DNA of 64,000 bases from Galeruca laticollis (lineage: Eukaryota; Arthropoda; Insecta; Coleoptera; Chrysomelidae): assembly GCA_963921935.1 (NCBI GenBank), contig OY998179.1, positions 22,007,114-22,071,113 on the forward strand, read 5' to 3'. Of this stretch, positions 9,791 through 20,215 are shown piece by piece. How positions within the stretch are numbered: position 1 is the first letter of the stretch; the number at the start of each line of letters is the position of its first letter. The notes under the pieces were generated by a model, which saw only the letters and a program-made list of their open reading frames with translations, ran no database searches and was not told where the DNA came from. Position numbers and translations under genes: made by a program.

Positions 9791-11774
9791 TTATAAATCT
9801 TCATCAGATTCCATACCCATAGCACAGGTCCGACATGAAAAAATTGTATGTTCTGGGCAAATCGGTCGCTGGCAAGTTCTGCATACTTTTGAATTTTCTG
9901 TTCTTTCGACGAGGACAGAAGGTACAAAAGCTTTCATTGGTATTTTCTGGTTGTCTTACTTCTGGTGTTGGTTATTTTGCTGTTTTTCTAATAGACATTC
10001 GTAGGTTGCAAGGTAAGCTTGGAATCTGGGACCGATTTATAAGGTTAGGTTTTATTAAAAAAAGAGCAAGTTCTTTCAGATATGCACGTCTAGGTGGTAT
10101 GGGATCGTTAATGTTATTCGCCTTATGTATTATATAACTATTGACGCCGCCAATGTTTAGCATTGAAAAATATATCGCAAGTGGCCATCTACAATTTACT
10201 CTAGCAACCGAGTACAATGTTTTCATTTCGTCAGCTACGTCAACTGCACCTTTAGTTGAATTATAAAAGGTTATAAGTTCTGGTTTAACTTGGTCACCTG
10301 TATCTTCATCCATGGCATCGTCATCGTGTATGGTGGACAAAAGGAGTACTTTCTTTTTCTTCTTCTCCTGAGGAACATATGAAACCAATACACTTCCTTT
10401 TGAAAAGGCAAACATACTACTCAAATAGGGCCGTTCCTTAATATTTGAGAATTGAAGGGGTATTTCACGCTTATTTTTTCTCAACGTGCCAACAATAGTA
10501 ATATTGTGGTTGACTTTAAGCTCTTTAGCCAGTGGAACGGAAGTGAAATAGTTGTCGATGTTAACATTTCTACTGGTATTAATAATTGGCTCTATAATCC
10601 TCTTTACTGCCCCAGAGGCTGTATTTTCTACTTTATATTGACCATCAGGCTGTTCTCCTGCATAAATTTCCAAATTGGAGGTGTGAAACGATCTAGAGTC
10701 AACTAAAGCATAAATTTGAATTCCGTATTTTGCCGGCTTGTTAGGAATATATTGCCGGAATTTACAACGACCTCGAAACGCCTCAAGCATCTCATCCACA
10801 GTTCCGTATTCACCAATTGTGTAATGTGATTTACAAAACTGAACGAAACCATCAAACTGTTTCCTAATGGGGGCGAAATTGTCCGAAGCTTTGTGAACGC
10901 CCCTGTCGTCAATGCTATCGAATCGTAGAGCACTCAGTAGAGTATAAAATCTTCTTTGAGACATTGTTGCTCGAAAACATTCAGGAGCTGTTCCGTCATC
11001 TGTACAGAGTTCACAAATATTTACATGGCTATTTTTCTTGACATCGGCTAGATACAAAAGACCCAAAAGAGCCCTTAGTTCATCAAAGTTATTATCACTG
11101 CAATCCCTTTCACGGCTATATTTTGTACGCTTTATTCGAAGATATTCATTAGTGCAATCGACCACTTCTTGAATTGATTCGTCAGGAAAAAAAGTTTACA
11201 ACATTCTAGCGGTAGTTTTGCATTTCGTGCTTGACCTTTTACACCTGGCAAATATGTTACCAAATTGTGTCTCCTTGTACCCCTAATAACAGGACCGTGC
11301 TTCAACCATTTAGTTACTTTGTCTTTGCCAACATAAATTGGAGCGTCCTGAAAAAATATATTACATCTAAGACCTCAATTATTATTTCCTCATTTTTAGC
11401 CACACTTCCTTGATCGGCAATTCTTTCATTTTCGTAATCGGATTGGTCTGTGTCTGTGAAGACTGTGATCACTTTCTGCGTCACTTTCTGAATCATATAA
11501 TCTACCATTATCATCATCGAGGGGTTGAAGATGTTCATTTTGATCTGAAAAAAAATTATTACCTAATATAATACAAGAATTGCTATATATATTTACGGTG
11601 AAAAACAAACAGACAGATAAACTCAAACTAAAAAACACATCGTATAGCTTCGAAAAAATTTCGATTTTTACCAATATTCGTACGGATAACTAAAAAAATC
11701 AAATGCTTACCTTTATTTTTTTCTTGATCAAACTTCAAAAGTGCAAGGTCTAGAATTCTTTTTCCACGACTCAT
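9791..11774 (-). pseudogene. piggyBac transposase
   Basis: The gene starts with ATG at 11774 (MSRGKRILDLALLK), with a probable intron 11710-11545 (GTAAGC donor, TTTCAG acceptor). An acidic N-terminal part follows, then KDKVTKWLKHGPVIRGTRR. A one-base loss in a T run near 11190 breaks the frame before VVDCTNEYL. The long frame 11165-9972 holds the DDE_Tnp_1_7 core: TVDEMLEAFRGRC, NIDNYFTSVPLAKEL and KGAVDVADEM carry the three expected Asp residues. A TAA at 9972-9974 cuts off the cysteine-rich tail. That tail is still readable downstream (CTFCP, then after a one-base shift CRTCQRPICPEH and SCRTC) and ends at 9791. The core looks well kept, so inactivation was probably recent. Confidence 0.92.
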
Positions 11775-12072
11775 CGCACCACACTAGTTTAAAACAACAA
11801 ATACAAATTTATAGATATGGTGCTAAATTTATTACACGGTTTGTCGCCTAATGAGGGAAAATCTCACACGAAGAGCGTCCTTCTGATAAACAGTCTGCAT
11901 TACACTAATATGAGGTGATGAGCCTACACTTATCATGCTAGGAATATAAGTGGGAGTAGCCAGTAAAGTAGCCGATATGACAACGCTCAGAAATGTGTCT
12001 AAAGGCAAATATACCAGACTTTGAAAAAAGTGTGAGAGAAAATCTCATTTGGCGACTAATGCCGGGTTAACT

Positions 12073-13354
12073 ATGAGCGAAACCAAGGAGAAACGTGCTG
12101 GTTTTGTCTCCACGGAGCAAAAAAATAGACTCTTTACGTTAATGCAAAACCGACCAGCATTATGTAGTGGTCGGTTCTCCTCCAAAAAGAATGGCTGAAC
12201 ATTGCAATCACATTAAATGCAATACCAAGTGGAAAGAAAGTTGGGCGCAATGGAGAAAAGTTAGTAATTAATTATCTATCGAATGTGAATGCTTATGAAA
12301 TTTGGAAAAATGTTTAAATCCACACATTTATGTAATAATACGAAAGGATTAATAACCATGATTTTAGACTTGGCAGGATATGAGAAGCAAAGTAAAAACT
12401 AAGCAAGCCTCTAATAAAAGGCATGCTTGTGGGACAGCAGGAGAACTTCCTTAACTAACAAAGTTGAAACAGAATGAGGAGGACATATTAAGCCTGATAA
12501 GTAATGTTGCTGTGAATGGACACTCTTCAGTTCAATAATCTGTTGCACACTTTGTACGTATTTAATTATTAATAAATAATGGATTACTTCCTACCACCTA
12601 TCAGTTAATCACGTGAACTTGTTTTTAGGATTTCGAAAGTACTGTAGAAGCTAATACAGTACCTGCATTAACCACTGTGGTTGATATACCGCAACTATAT
12701 AAAAATGATATATTCGAGGATCATTATTATTGTAAAACAGATGATGAAAATGAAGGATGTGTTGAAGAAATAGGTATGTACTACTGAAATATACATTTTA
12801 AGTATTCTAAGTAGAATCTCATTTTGTCATTTCAGTATTTGAAGTGCTGCCAGAGCCCGATACTGTAAATAAAAAAATAAATTCAAAGGAAATAGAGAAG
12901 ATTATACCTGATAGGTACTGTAAAAACAAAGGAAACGGAAAAGAGTATACCCGTAGTAGCACCTGAATCTTTCTGTACACCCACTTCAGGTATATTTTCA
13001 ATTGCAATTATCTATTGCTATTGTACATTTTTTTAGATTTTTTTGGAAATACATAAATCTACCATGATTGATAAAATTGGTTAGATGTACTTATTTCAGA
13101 AGGAGCACACAGTTTCATCTGCAAAAAAGTTGCTAGTGGCTGCTTCTGCAACTGAACTACTTAGTGAAACGGCAAAAGCAAAGTTGCAAATTAAAAGGGA
13201 ACTCTCGTATTATAAAAGAAAAATAGAAATAATGGAAGCAGCAGAAAATAGAAAGCGATGCTATTACGACAAGATGGTTGAAATAAAAGAAAGAAAATTG
13301 GTGATAGAAGAGAAAAAGGCTCGTGCTCTGGAAAAAATTAGCGAGAATCAGTGA
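12073..13354 (+). pseudogene. MYB/SANT-like accessory protein of Harbinger element
   Basis: The ATG at 12073 lies 3 bases after the piggyBac TTAA. The first exon reads MSETKEKRAGFVSTEQKNRL, then after a frameshift KEWLNIAITLNAIPSGK and, after another, ESWAQWRKV, a trihelix-type DNA-binding domain. A second exon near 12367-12535 gives TWQDMRSKVKTKQAS and RHACGTAGELP with a stop, and ends around VNGHSSVQ. Acidic linker pieces follow at 12630-12770 and 12835-12970. The last exon, 13085-13354, is a Lys/Glu-rich coiled coil (REL to EKISENQ). In Harbinger elements this protein binds the ends and brings in the transposase. At least two frameshifts and one stop make it a pseudogene. Confidence 0.75.
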
Positions 13355-13470
13355 TGTCATGAAGCCTACATTCCATTAATAGAAATGATAGAACAATTTT
13401 ATTTTATTTTTTTTTATTTAGCAAAGTCGCATCCACCCGAAGGTTATTAGCGTCGGTACAATCGAGAATT

Positions 13471-14073
13471 TTATATTTTATAAAACATATTAATTGATTT
13501 TAGATAGTCAATTACGAGCCGGTGATCGCAGAAATTTCCAAGGAGTTTCTTCAAATCGGTAGGAATGTTGTGCATGCTACGTTGATTATGAAATCTGGGA
13601 CATTCGACCAGGAAATGTTTTACACTATCTATTACATTGCACACAGTGCATTTTGGTGGGTCGTCGTTTGAAAAAAGGTAGGAGTGGGTATACCTGGTAT
13701 GGCCCAATCGTAGGCGTGTAAGAATCACTTGCGTACGTCGATCGCTACTTTTAAACTGACATGGAGAAACGTCACTTTTGATTTGCCGTAATTTCGACTG
13801 AGAACTTTCCCAGTCCCGGTTCCACTTACACAAAACTTTATTTTTAATAAATAACCTTGAGATCACAGCAACACTCCGACACTCCGAATCTGGTTCGTTA
13901 TTAGAAATAGCACTACGGGCACAAATGTCTGCTTTTTCGTTGCCTTCGATGCCGATGTGGGATGGGATCCATATGAAGCTGACGCATCTGGAGTTTTCTT
14001 GAGCCTGTAGCAGTTCTGATTTTATCATTTTCTCAATAGGGTTTTGGGGATATATCTGTTTTAAGTTTAACAA
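13471..14073 (-). pseudogene. RNase H and zinc-knuckle end of I-like ORF2
   Basis: The frame holds the second half of the RNase H domain: SFIWIPSHIGIEGNEKADICAR supplies the conserved His and the GNEKAD motif. It ends with CTVCNVIDSVKHFLVECPRF, a CCHC-like knuckle common at the C terminus of I-clade elements. The RNase H start (IYTDASKCEMGVG) is at the end of the upstream frame 15096-14227, separated by a frameshift around 14225. The final residues lie next to the A-rich 3' tail. Confidence 0.88.
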
Positions 14074-14226
14074 AGAACTGAGAGAGTCAGTAATAATTAA
14101 CGCTTTTGGTATGTTGCAAGAATTTATGTGTTGGAGGGCTTTATAGAGCGCAAAAACTTCGGCTGAGAAAATACTCAGGGTTGGAGTAAGTTTAAATTGC
14201 AGACTAAGATTGGTTGTTACAATTGC

Positions 14227-15409
14227 TCATCCGACTCCCATTTCACATTTAGATGCGTCTGTGTATATTTTGATAAAGTCCTGATATTCTTCCAATATTA
14301 ATTTAAGGTTAGTTTTAAAGACGGCTGGGCATACCTCCTGTTTATTAAATCTGCTCAAACTAGTGTTAATGGTGGGGACGTTGATGGTCCAGGGAGGAGG
14401 GTGATCTAGATCTATTGGAAATAATTCTGGAAATTGGATGCTTAAATACTGGAGATATGTACGTATTCTCTCATAATAAGGTTTAGGTGTATGCGGTTTG
14501 TTGTTGAAGTAGTTAGTATATTTTTTGGTGAAGGCATTGGTGTAGAGAGGTTTGTTTCTATTCGAGGCTATAGATGTGGCGTGTGAGAGAGTTAAGAACA
14601 TTCTTCTGTAATGCAGAGGTGGCTCACCAGTTTCGCAATATATAGCTTCAACGGGAGTTGTTCTGAAAGCTCCTAGTGCAATTCGGAGGCCATTGTTGTG
14701 CACAGTGTCCAGTAACTTTAGAGTTGTATTGGAAGCCGAAGCGTATGCAATTGAACCGTAGTCTATTTTTGACCTGATTAATGTTTTATAAATAGTAAGT
14801 AGTGTATTGTAATCAGATCCCCAACATTTATTAACCAATGTCTTCATTAGATTTAGTCGCTTGTTACAAGAACGGGCCGTTTGTTTAATATGTTCCTTCC
14901 ATGTAAGCTTTTCGTCGAACCACATTCCCAGGAATTTTACCGACGATCTGAACGATAAATTTTCACCATTCAATTGTAATGTTGGATAAACGTCTCGACT
15001 TTTTTTTGAAAAGAACATGGCGGTTGTTTTTGATGAGGAGAATTCAAAACCTGTATTCAAGAACCATTGTTCGAGTTGCGTTAAAAATTTTTGCAAAATA
15101 TTTTTTCCTTTAATATATACAACACAATTTGGACCAGATTGATGGAAACTGGTGTTGTTTCCAAATGCAGTTAATCAGTTTCAGGAGCGTTGTTTTTGCT
15201 ATATCGGGAAGATGTTTTAAAAATACGACTGGGATATCATCTGGTCCTGGACTGGAATTTTTTAAATTATTGAGGGCGTTATCCAATTCAGCCTTTGTGA
15301 AGCTCATGTTTAAAGCAGTATGTTCATTTCCATCCAGTGACAGATTCGAGTTTTCTGGAGCTGATTTATTATCGAGAAAAGTGATGTTGTAGTTTTCGTT
15401 CGAGGACAT
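14227..15409 (-). pseudogene. Reverse transcriptase of I-like element with catalytic core missing
   Basis: The upstream piece, 15409-15110, ends with FTKAELDNALNNLKNSSPGPDDIPVVFL and WKQHQFPSIW, the very start of an RT. The next piece, 15096-14227, begins LTQLEQWFLNTGFEFSSSKT, which lies after the YADD box in relatives. So the residues between, including the Asp of motif A, the NGVPQGS box and YADD, are gone; I estimate roughly 200 residues lost at a junction near 15097-15110. The thumb (FLGMWFDEKLTWKEHI) and connection follow. This copy could never polymerise DNA. Confidence 0.85.
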
Positions 15410-15776
15410 TTGCTTCTAAATACTGGCTAATATATTAGCCATTTCACTTGCAGAGGTTGTGACTGTGTTGTTGAATTTTAGACTAGTTATTACTGGCTTA
15501 TGATTGAAGCCCGAATTTTTCCTTACTCTTGTCCACACTTCACTGATAGGAGTAGAACTATTTATTTTTGAGATATATGGAAGCCAGGAGTTTTTCTTTG
15601 CGAGTTTCGTTGTGAGGTAGCCTTGGCTTTATGTTTCTTGAAATCTATCTTGTTTTCAACTGTCTTGTGTCTTTTATATTTATTCAAAGCTGCTTTGCTT
15701 GCACGAATTTTTGCTTCACATTCTGGATTCCACCAAGGTACAGGAACGTGATTCAATTTTGTCCTTTTTGTTTTGC

Positions 15777-16556
15777 CTAAAATGATTCATCGATGTTTTC
15801 AGATAGTTTATAGGTTGAGATAGCGACTTGAATATGCTCAGCAAAATCGGACCAGTTAGCAGAGTCGATTTTCCATTTTGGCAGAAAAAGATCCGGAGAT
15901 TGATGAGTACAACGATGTATTATTATAGGGTGGTGGTCACTACCATAGGTAAAGTTCAGGACTTCCCAGGATAGGCGAGGTGTTAACGAAGGATCGCAAA
16001 GGGTTAGATCGATTGCAGTTGAGTCCCCGGTGTTGATGTTGAATCTAGTTGGGGTTCCATCATTGAGAAAATTCAGTTGAAGATCCGAGTTTACTTTTTC
16101 CACAATTTTGCCTCTTGTGTCTGTATGTAGCGAGCTCCATATTATGTTATGGCCATTAAAATCGCCCATAATTATGCGTGGATGTGGTATTTGCATGAGT
16201 AGATCTTTTATGTCGTTATAGGAGGCTGGATAACTTGAGGGTAAATAAATGTTGCATGTGAAATATGTGCTAGGTGAGTTGATCTTGTCAACGACAGCTT
16301 CTAAGTTGCTAGTGACAGAGAATAGTTTTGCCTCCAATGCCTTATTGACTAGAGTAGCTACTCCGCCGGAAGTGAAATTAATATCACTTATTCGGTCTTT
16401 GCGAAAACAGTCGAATAGCTTTGAGTTATAAGTATTTTGATGTTTAAGATTAGTTTCTTGTAGGCATATAATATCGGGGGAGTGCTCCCCAATCAGGATT
16501 TGTAGCATAGCAATGCGATGGAAAAATCCGTCGATGTTCCACTGAAGTATTGACAT
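15777..16556 (-). pseudogene. APE-type endonuclease of I-like ORF2
   Basis: The 259-residue frame starts MSILQWNIDGFFHR and shows LQETNLKHQ, then GDFNGHNIIWSS, then DLTLCDPSLTP and GSDHHPIIIH. These are the Asn, Glu, Asp-Asn and His-containing motifs of apurinic-like endonucleases that nick the target. The start codon overlaps the ORF1 stop by one base (TAATG at 16558-16554 on the - strand). The frame is open through the domain and is lost after EHIQVAISTYKLSENIDESF; 15756-15562 continues in another frame (VPWWNPECEAKIRASK). Confidence 0.88.
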
Positions 16557-16895
16557 TATATAATTTGCTGACTACTTTGGGATATGTCACTATCCCACTC
16601 TGAAGTATCGTTACCCAGGAACTTGAAAATTTTCTTTTTTAAGTTAGTAAATCGAGTCTTGATAGATCTATCTTTTAAGTGGGGGTGAATTTGAGAGAGC
16701 ATATGGGTCAGGGCTAGGTAATCTGTTGTATATTCTTCGATCATACTGATGGGATCTGTAGAGCCACTAACATTGGTTATGAGTAACGCAAGTTGATCAT
16801 AATCGATAACGAATGGAGGAGATTGATTATCAATATAATTTTTGGCCGGTTCAAGTAACTGTATTGTGATATCTGATGTAAGACTGGGTGTTGTC
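16556..16895 (-). pseudogene. C-terminal end of I-like ORF1
   Basis: An open frame runs from about 16895 to the stop at 16558-16556. It encodes ITIQLLEPAKNYIDNQSPPF to SISQSSQQII-type sequence (the last residues are SDISQSSQQII). I see no zinc knuckle, since only the final hundred or so residues remain. It was cut by 5' truncation at insertion. Its stop codon TAA shares its last A with the ORF2 ATG, an arrangement known from some insect non-LTR elements where ORF2 is made by termination and re-initiation. Confidence 0.65.
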
Positions 16896-16980
16896 AGAAT
16901 GGTTTTATTTTATTATATTTAATTACATGAATAAAAAAAATAAACGTACACAATATTATTTATTTATGATAAGAAAAAAA

Positions 16981-18522
16981 TCAGTTGTTGAAATGATTTT
17001 GAATTAGTCTTCTCTCCAATCTTCGACCTTCTTGCAGTTGAGGATTAACTCTTGCACCAATACCTTCTTCCTGTCCTCTTTCTTGATCATCCAGTATGCC
17101 TAAATCAAAATGTTGACCGATATCTTCTGGTTCAGGAGCAAGTATGTTATGTTCTATACAAAGATTGTGTTGAACTATGCAAGCATTAATTATACGAGCA
17201 GCTTTCTCCGGATGATAGTGTTTCAAAAGGCATCGGAACCTCATTTTATGAAGATCGTTGCACCTTTTAATAATACACCTTGTATGTTTATGACATTTAT
17301 CATATTCTGCTTCTGGAGATCCTGCTGGCAAGGGTTCATTTTCCAAAGATGTCAATAGCCATGGTCTTAATGGATATCCAGAGTCTCCTAAAATATGTTA
17401 TAGAGGTAAAATATAATTGAACGAAGTGTTGTATTTGTGTATCTTACCAAGTAAATAAAACTTATTTGGATTGTTGTGATAAATATTTTGCATAATCTCC
17501 TGCACATTGGAGTTGTTCCATATGAAGGCGTCGTTTGTACTACCGGGATAAAGAGCATTCACATTAATAATTTTCATCTGTGAATCACATATCTAAACAA
17601 AATAAGCCTGTATCATAACACTATTCCTAAGAATAATGAAATACATACCAACTGTACATTTATGGAATGGTAGTTCTTCCTATTCACAAACACATATTCA
17701 TTATATACGGGATCATTTTTAGGGGGCGCAATGATTGCAACATGGGTGCAATCAATACAACCCACGACATCAGGAAATTAAAACTTTTGATAAAACCTAC
17801 AACAATAAATGTTAGTACATAATAATTTGAACTTACTGGAACTGTTGGTGATATTCATACTAAACAAACTTTACAGTGCCACTACATCAACACGGATAAC
17901 TTTCAGTTTTTGCAGACAATACACGCATCAGACGTTGTGGTAGTGTAAAATGTTCTCAGATTACATATTAGGATTAATTTATACAAATAAAAATTGTTTA
18001 CTTACCCATCACGGTTTCTCTGCATATTTCTTGGAAAACTAACCAACTGATTAAAAATAGCTGGTTGATTTAAAGCATTAATTCCTTTATCAAGACTCCT
18101 TGAAACAAATGACTGACTTAATGCTATACGTATATTGGAAGCTGAGTCTAGCTGATAGCTGCCACTTGCGAGATATCGAAGACTTACTAAAACCTTCATA
18201 AGCATATTTTATTATAAATCATATACCTAGTTATCAAGAATTAAGGTAACTAACTTACTTTTATCTCAATATTTATAGTTGACTCTCTTTTTCCCTCCTC
18301 TATATAGGGAGACACTAGTCGAATCACTTCACGAACTAATTCTTTTGATAATCGAAACATTCTCACAAATTGTGTGTCTCCAAGTTCAAATGCATTTATA
18401 CGAGGGTAGAAGGGCCTTCGCTGGTCTGCTACGACACCCACAGCTTCGTCTACTATTTCTGCAATAGCGATCATTGCAATTTCATCAAAATTTGCCATTT
18501 CAATATATCTCCAGTAAATCAT
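16981..18522 (-). pseudogene. Harbinger DDE transposase (HARBI1-like), five exons
   Basis: Five exons can be drawn with GT-AG borders: 18522-18259, 18193-18006, 17796-17648, 17592-17448 and 17387-16981, about 384 codons, close to HARBI1 length. The N-terminal part has FRLSKELVREVIRLVSPY; exon 3 has VVGCIDCTHVAIIAPPK (first Asp); exon 4 has GSTNDAFIWNNS; exon 5 opens with GDSGYPLRPWLL (second Asp). The third catalytic residue should be the Glu of an I-I-E-R motif before RFRCL, but the sequence is CIIKRCNDLHKMRFRCL, so Glu is Lys (codon 17266-17268). Exon 3 also has an in-frame TAA near 17778. The protein would not be catalytic. It converges with the MYB-like gene, the usual Harbinger layout. 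Confidence 0.88.
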
Positions 18523-18709
18523 GTAAACAGTGAATTGAGGTTAGGATCCGTATATAAAGGTTAGAATTCATGCCACGCCCTTCGATAATTGTTATCGCAT
18601 GCTAAATATCGGCTCGTTGTTTTATGGTCGGTAATTATCGCTTGCGATATTCCAACATACCAGTTTTGTCGTATCCTTCGATAAAGTGTGAAAATTGCAT
18701 GCGATATTA

Positions 18710-19929
18710 GGTGCGTTCTTTTTGACTGAGATCTCAGTTAATATCAGCTCAAATCAGTAATGTGAGCGTTCTTTTTGTTTTACTCAATTTGAGTGAGCTG
18801 ATATTCTTCCTCCCCCTACACCGATGCTGAATGTGGTGTAAGGAGGAATCAGTTGGACTTGAGTCGGAAATAAAGTGGAGGGGATGAACAAATATTTTAT
18901 TTGCTTGGGTTATTTGTAGTTTTAACCAAGGTTATCTATAGTTTTAACCATTGACATATAAACACACATAATCTATTTTTTTATAATTCGCTTATAAAAG
19001 AGACTTCATTATAACATTGTTTACAGTGTCACAATGAAGCTCTTTGAACACTGTTATAGTAATTTTTAGTGTACAGTTGGTTATTCTATTTAGTTATATT
19101 TTTAACTGACATTTGACTTTAACCTTGACATAAATTATAAATAAAATGGTCTAGCGTTGTTCTAGCTAGCAAATTATTATATTAAAGGTACATTAGAATG
19201 ATTTAAATATTAAAAATATTAATGAATAAAGTACGCTAACGTTTATTTATCAATGATTTGTCAATTGTTCATTTTTATATTGTATAGGATCAATAAATAG
19301 GTATACAAAACTCTCAATTTTTGGGATAAATTACCAGATATCTATCTGAAGATAGATTACAGAAATAATTCTGTTCATGGTATAATATAAATAGATCGCA
19401 AGAGCATATACGAAGAAGCTGTTTTTTAAACAAATAATCATCCTCTTTTTGCTTAAATGAAAGTTTGTTTACAATTTACACAATTATTCGGTTATAATAT
19501 GTCAAAAGTCAGAAGTGCTCAATAAAACCATCTGTGATCTGACCAATTAAGAATCTACAGAATTTCCAACTTAAATTCAAACCAAATAATTAAATAAATG
19601 CGAATTATAAAAAATATTGTGTAAAATTTGTGCCACAATGACTTTCTGTAGTACTCGTGATTTGCACAACTCACCGCTTCGCGGTTCGTTGTGCAAACGT
19701 CACTCGAGTCATTGTGACACTTGTTTTACAAATAACTATTCTTTTGTTACTAATTATGGATACAATAACATTATTATTATTATTTTATGTTTTGTTTCTT
19801 ATTCACGCAGGCGTCGACAGATCGCGCGCTTCAATTGAGATGTCGTTCTTTTTGGTGCTCACTCACATCACTTTATCTCAGATCACCTTAACTGAAGTGA
19901 TCTGAGATCTCAGTAAAAAAAAACGCACC
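18710..19929. mobile_element. Non-autonomous TIR element (1.2 kb) with 5-bp target duplication
   Basis: The ends are imperfect inverted repeats of about 29 bp, starting GGTGCGTTCTTTTTGACTGA at 18710 and ending with the complement at 19929. They are flanked by TATTA at 18705-18709 and 19930-19934. The subterminal DNA repeats the CGTTCTTTTTG string on each side (18765-18775 and 19842-19852) and contains several GATCTCAG-type pieces. No transposase frame exists inside. A strong palindrome lies at 19619-19732. The superfamily is uncertain: a 5-bp AT-rich duplication does not fit the common families well. It was inserted next to the 5' end of the Harbinger transposase gene. Confidence 0.8.
19619..19732. 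repeat. Long imperfect palindrome with GC-rich apex
   Basis: The left arm (19619-19671) and right arm (19687-19732) are complementary over most of their length, for example GTGCCACAATGACT against its near-perfect complement AGTCATTGTGACAC, and TTTGCACAAC against GTTGTGCAAA. The apex CACCGCTTCGCGGT is itself a small hairpin. Folded, it would give a stem of about 45 pairs with bulges. It belongs to the TIR element around it. Confidence 0.8.
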
Positions 19930-20215
19930 TATTATGTCAAGTGAACTGAAACATAGGTCACCAGTGTTGTCGTTATAAAATTCAATCGAGTATTTTCGTT
20001 GGCTTATATAAATCTCAATGTTTATAGAAATAGTTTTTTTTCACTTTGACGGATAATATTATATTGATTAATGTATTGTCAATATGATCTGATATACCAT
20101 AAAAATTAAAACTACGTTTTCAATTTAAGAGTCTCTTTAAGACTCCAATCAAAAGGCACAAGAAGAGACTGAGACTAACGTAAATTGTGTAGTATCGAGT
20201 ATTGTGTTAATATTT

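Larger units (their letters stand above)
5262..12070 (-). mobile_element. piggyBac transposon with nested Penelope dimer
   Basis: TTAA target sites stand at both ends (5262-5265 and 12067-12070), immediately bounded by 15-bp inverted repeats, CCCGGCATTAGTCGC at 5266-5280 and its complement at 12052-12066. A second ATTAGTCGC lies just inside the left end, and related ATGAGATTTTCTCTCA-like strings lie inside both ends. The transposase is on the - strand (9791-11774). The 3' untranslated part was hit by a 4.35-kb Penelope-like insertion (5410-9759). Without it the element would be about 2.45 kb, typical of piggyBac. Confidence 0.95.
13409..16902 (-). mobile_element. I-like non-LTR retrotransposon, 5'-truncated, RT core deleted
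   Basis: On the - strand the order is end of ORF1 (about 16895-16556), APE-type endonuclease (16556-15777), RT N-terminal part (15409-15110), RT thumb (15096-14227) and RNase H with zinc knuckle (to 13471). The flanks share TTTTATTTTATT (13397-13408 and 16903-16914), a likely 12-bp duplication, though the sequence is simple. The 3' tail is A-rich. It sits between the two Harbinger genes and is younger than that element. Confidence 0.85.
4938..19962. mobile_element. Harbinger-type transposon (composite), boundaries tentative
   Basis: The pair of genes that defines a Harbinger element is present: a MYB/SANT-like protein on + (12073-13354) and a DDE transposase on - (16981-18522), converging. 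Three later insertions have enlarged it: piggyBac (5262-12070), an I-like retrotransposon (13409-16902) and a TIR element (18710-19929). Removing them leaves about 3.5 kb, a normal size. The proposed ends rest only on an imperfect inverted match of about 26 bp, without a clear TWA duplication, so the gene content is firm but the limits are not. Confidence 0.35.
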
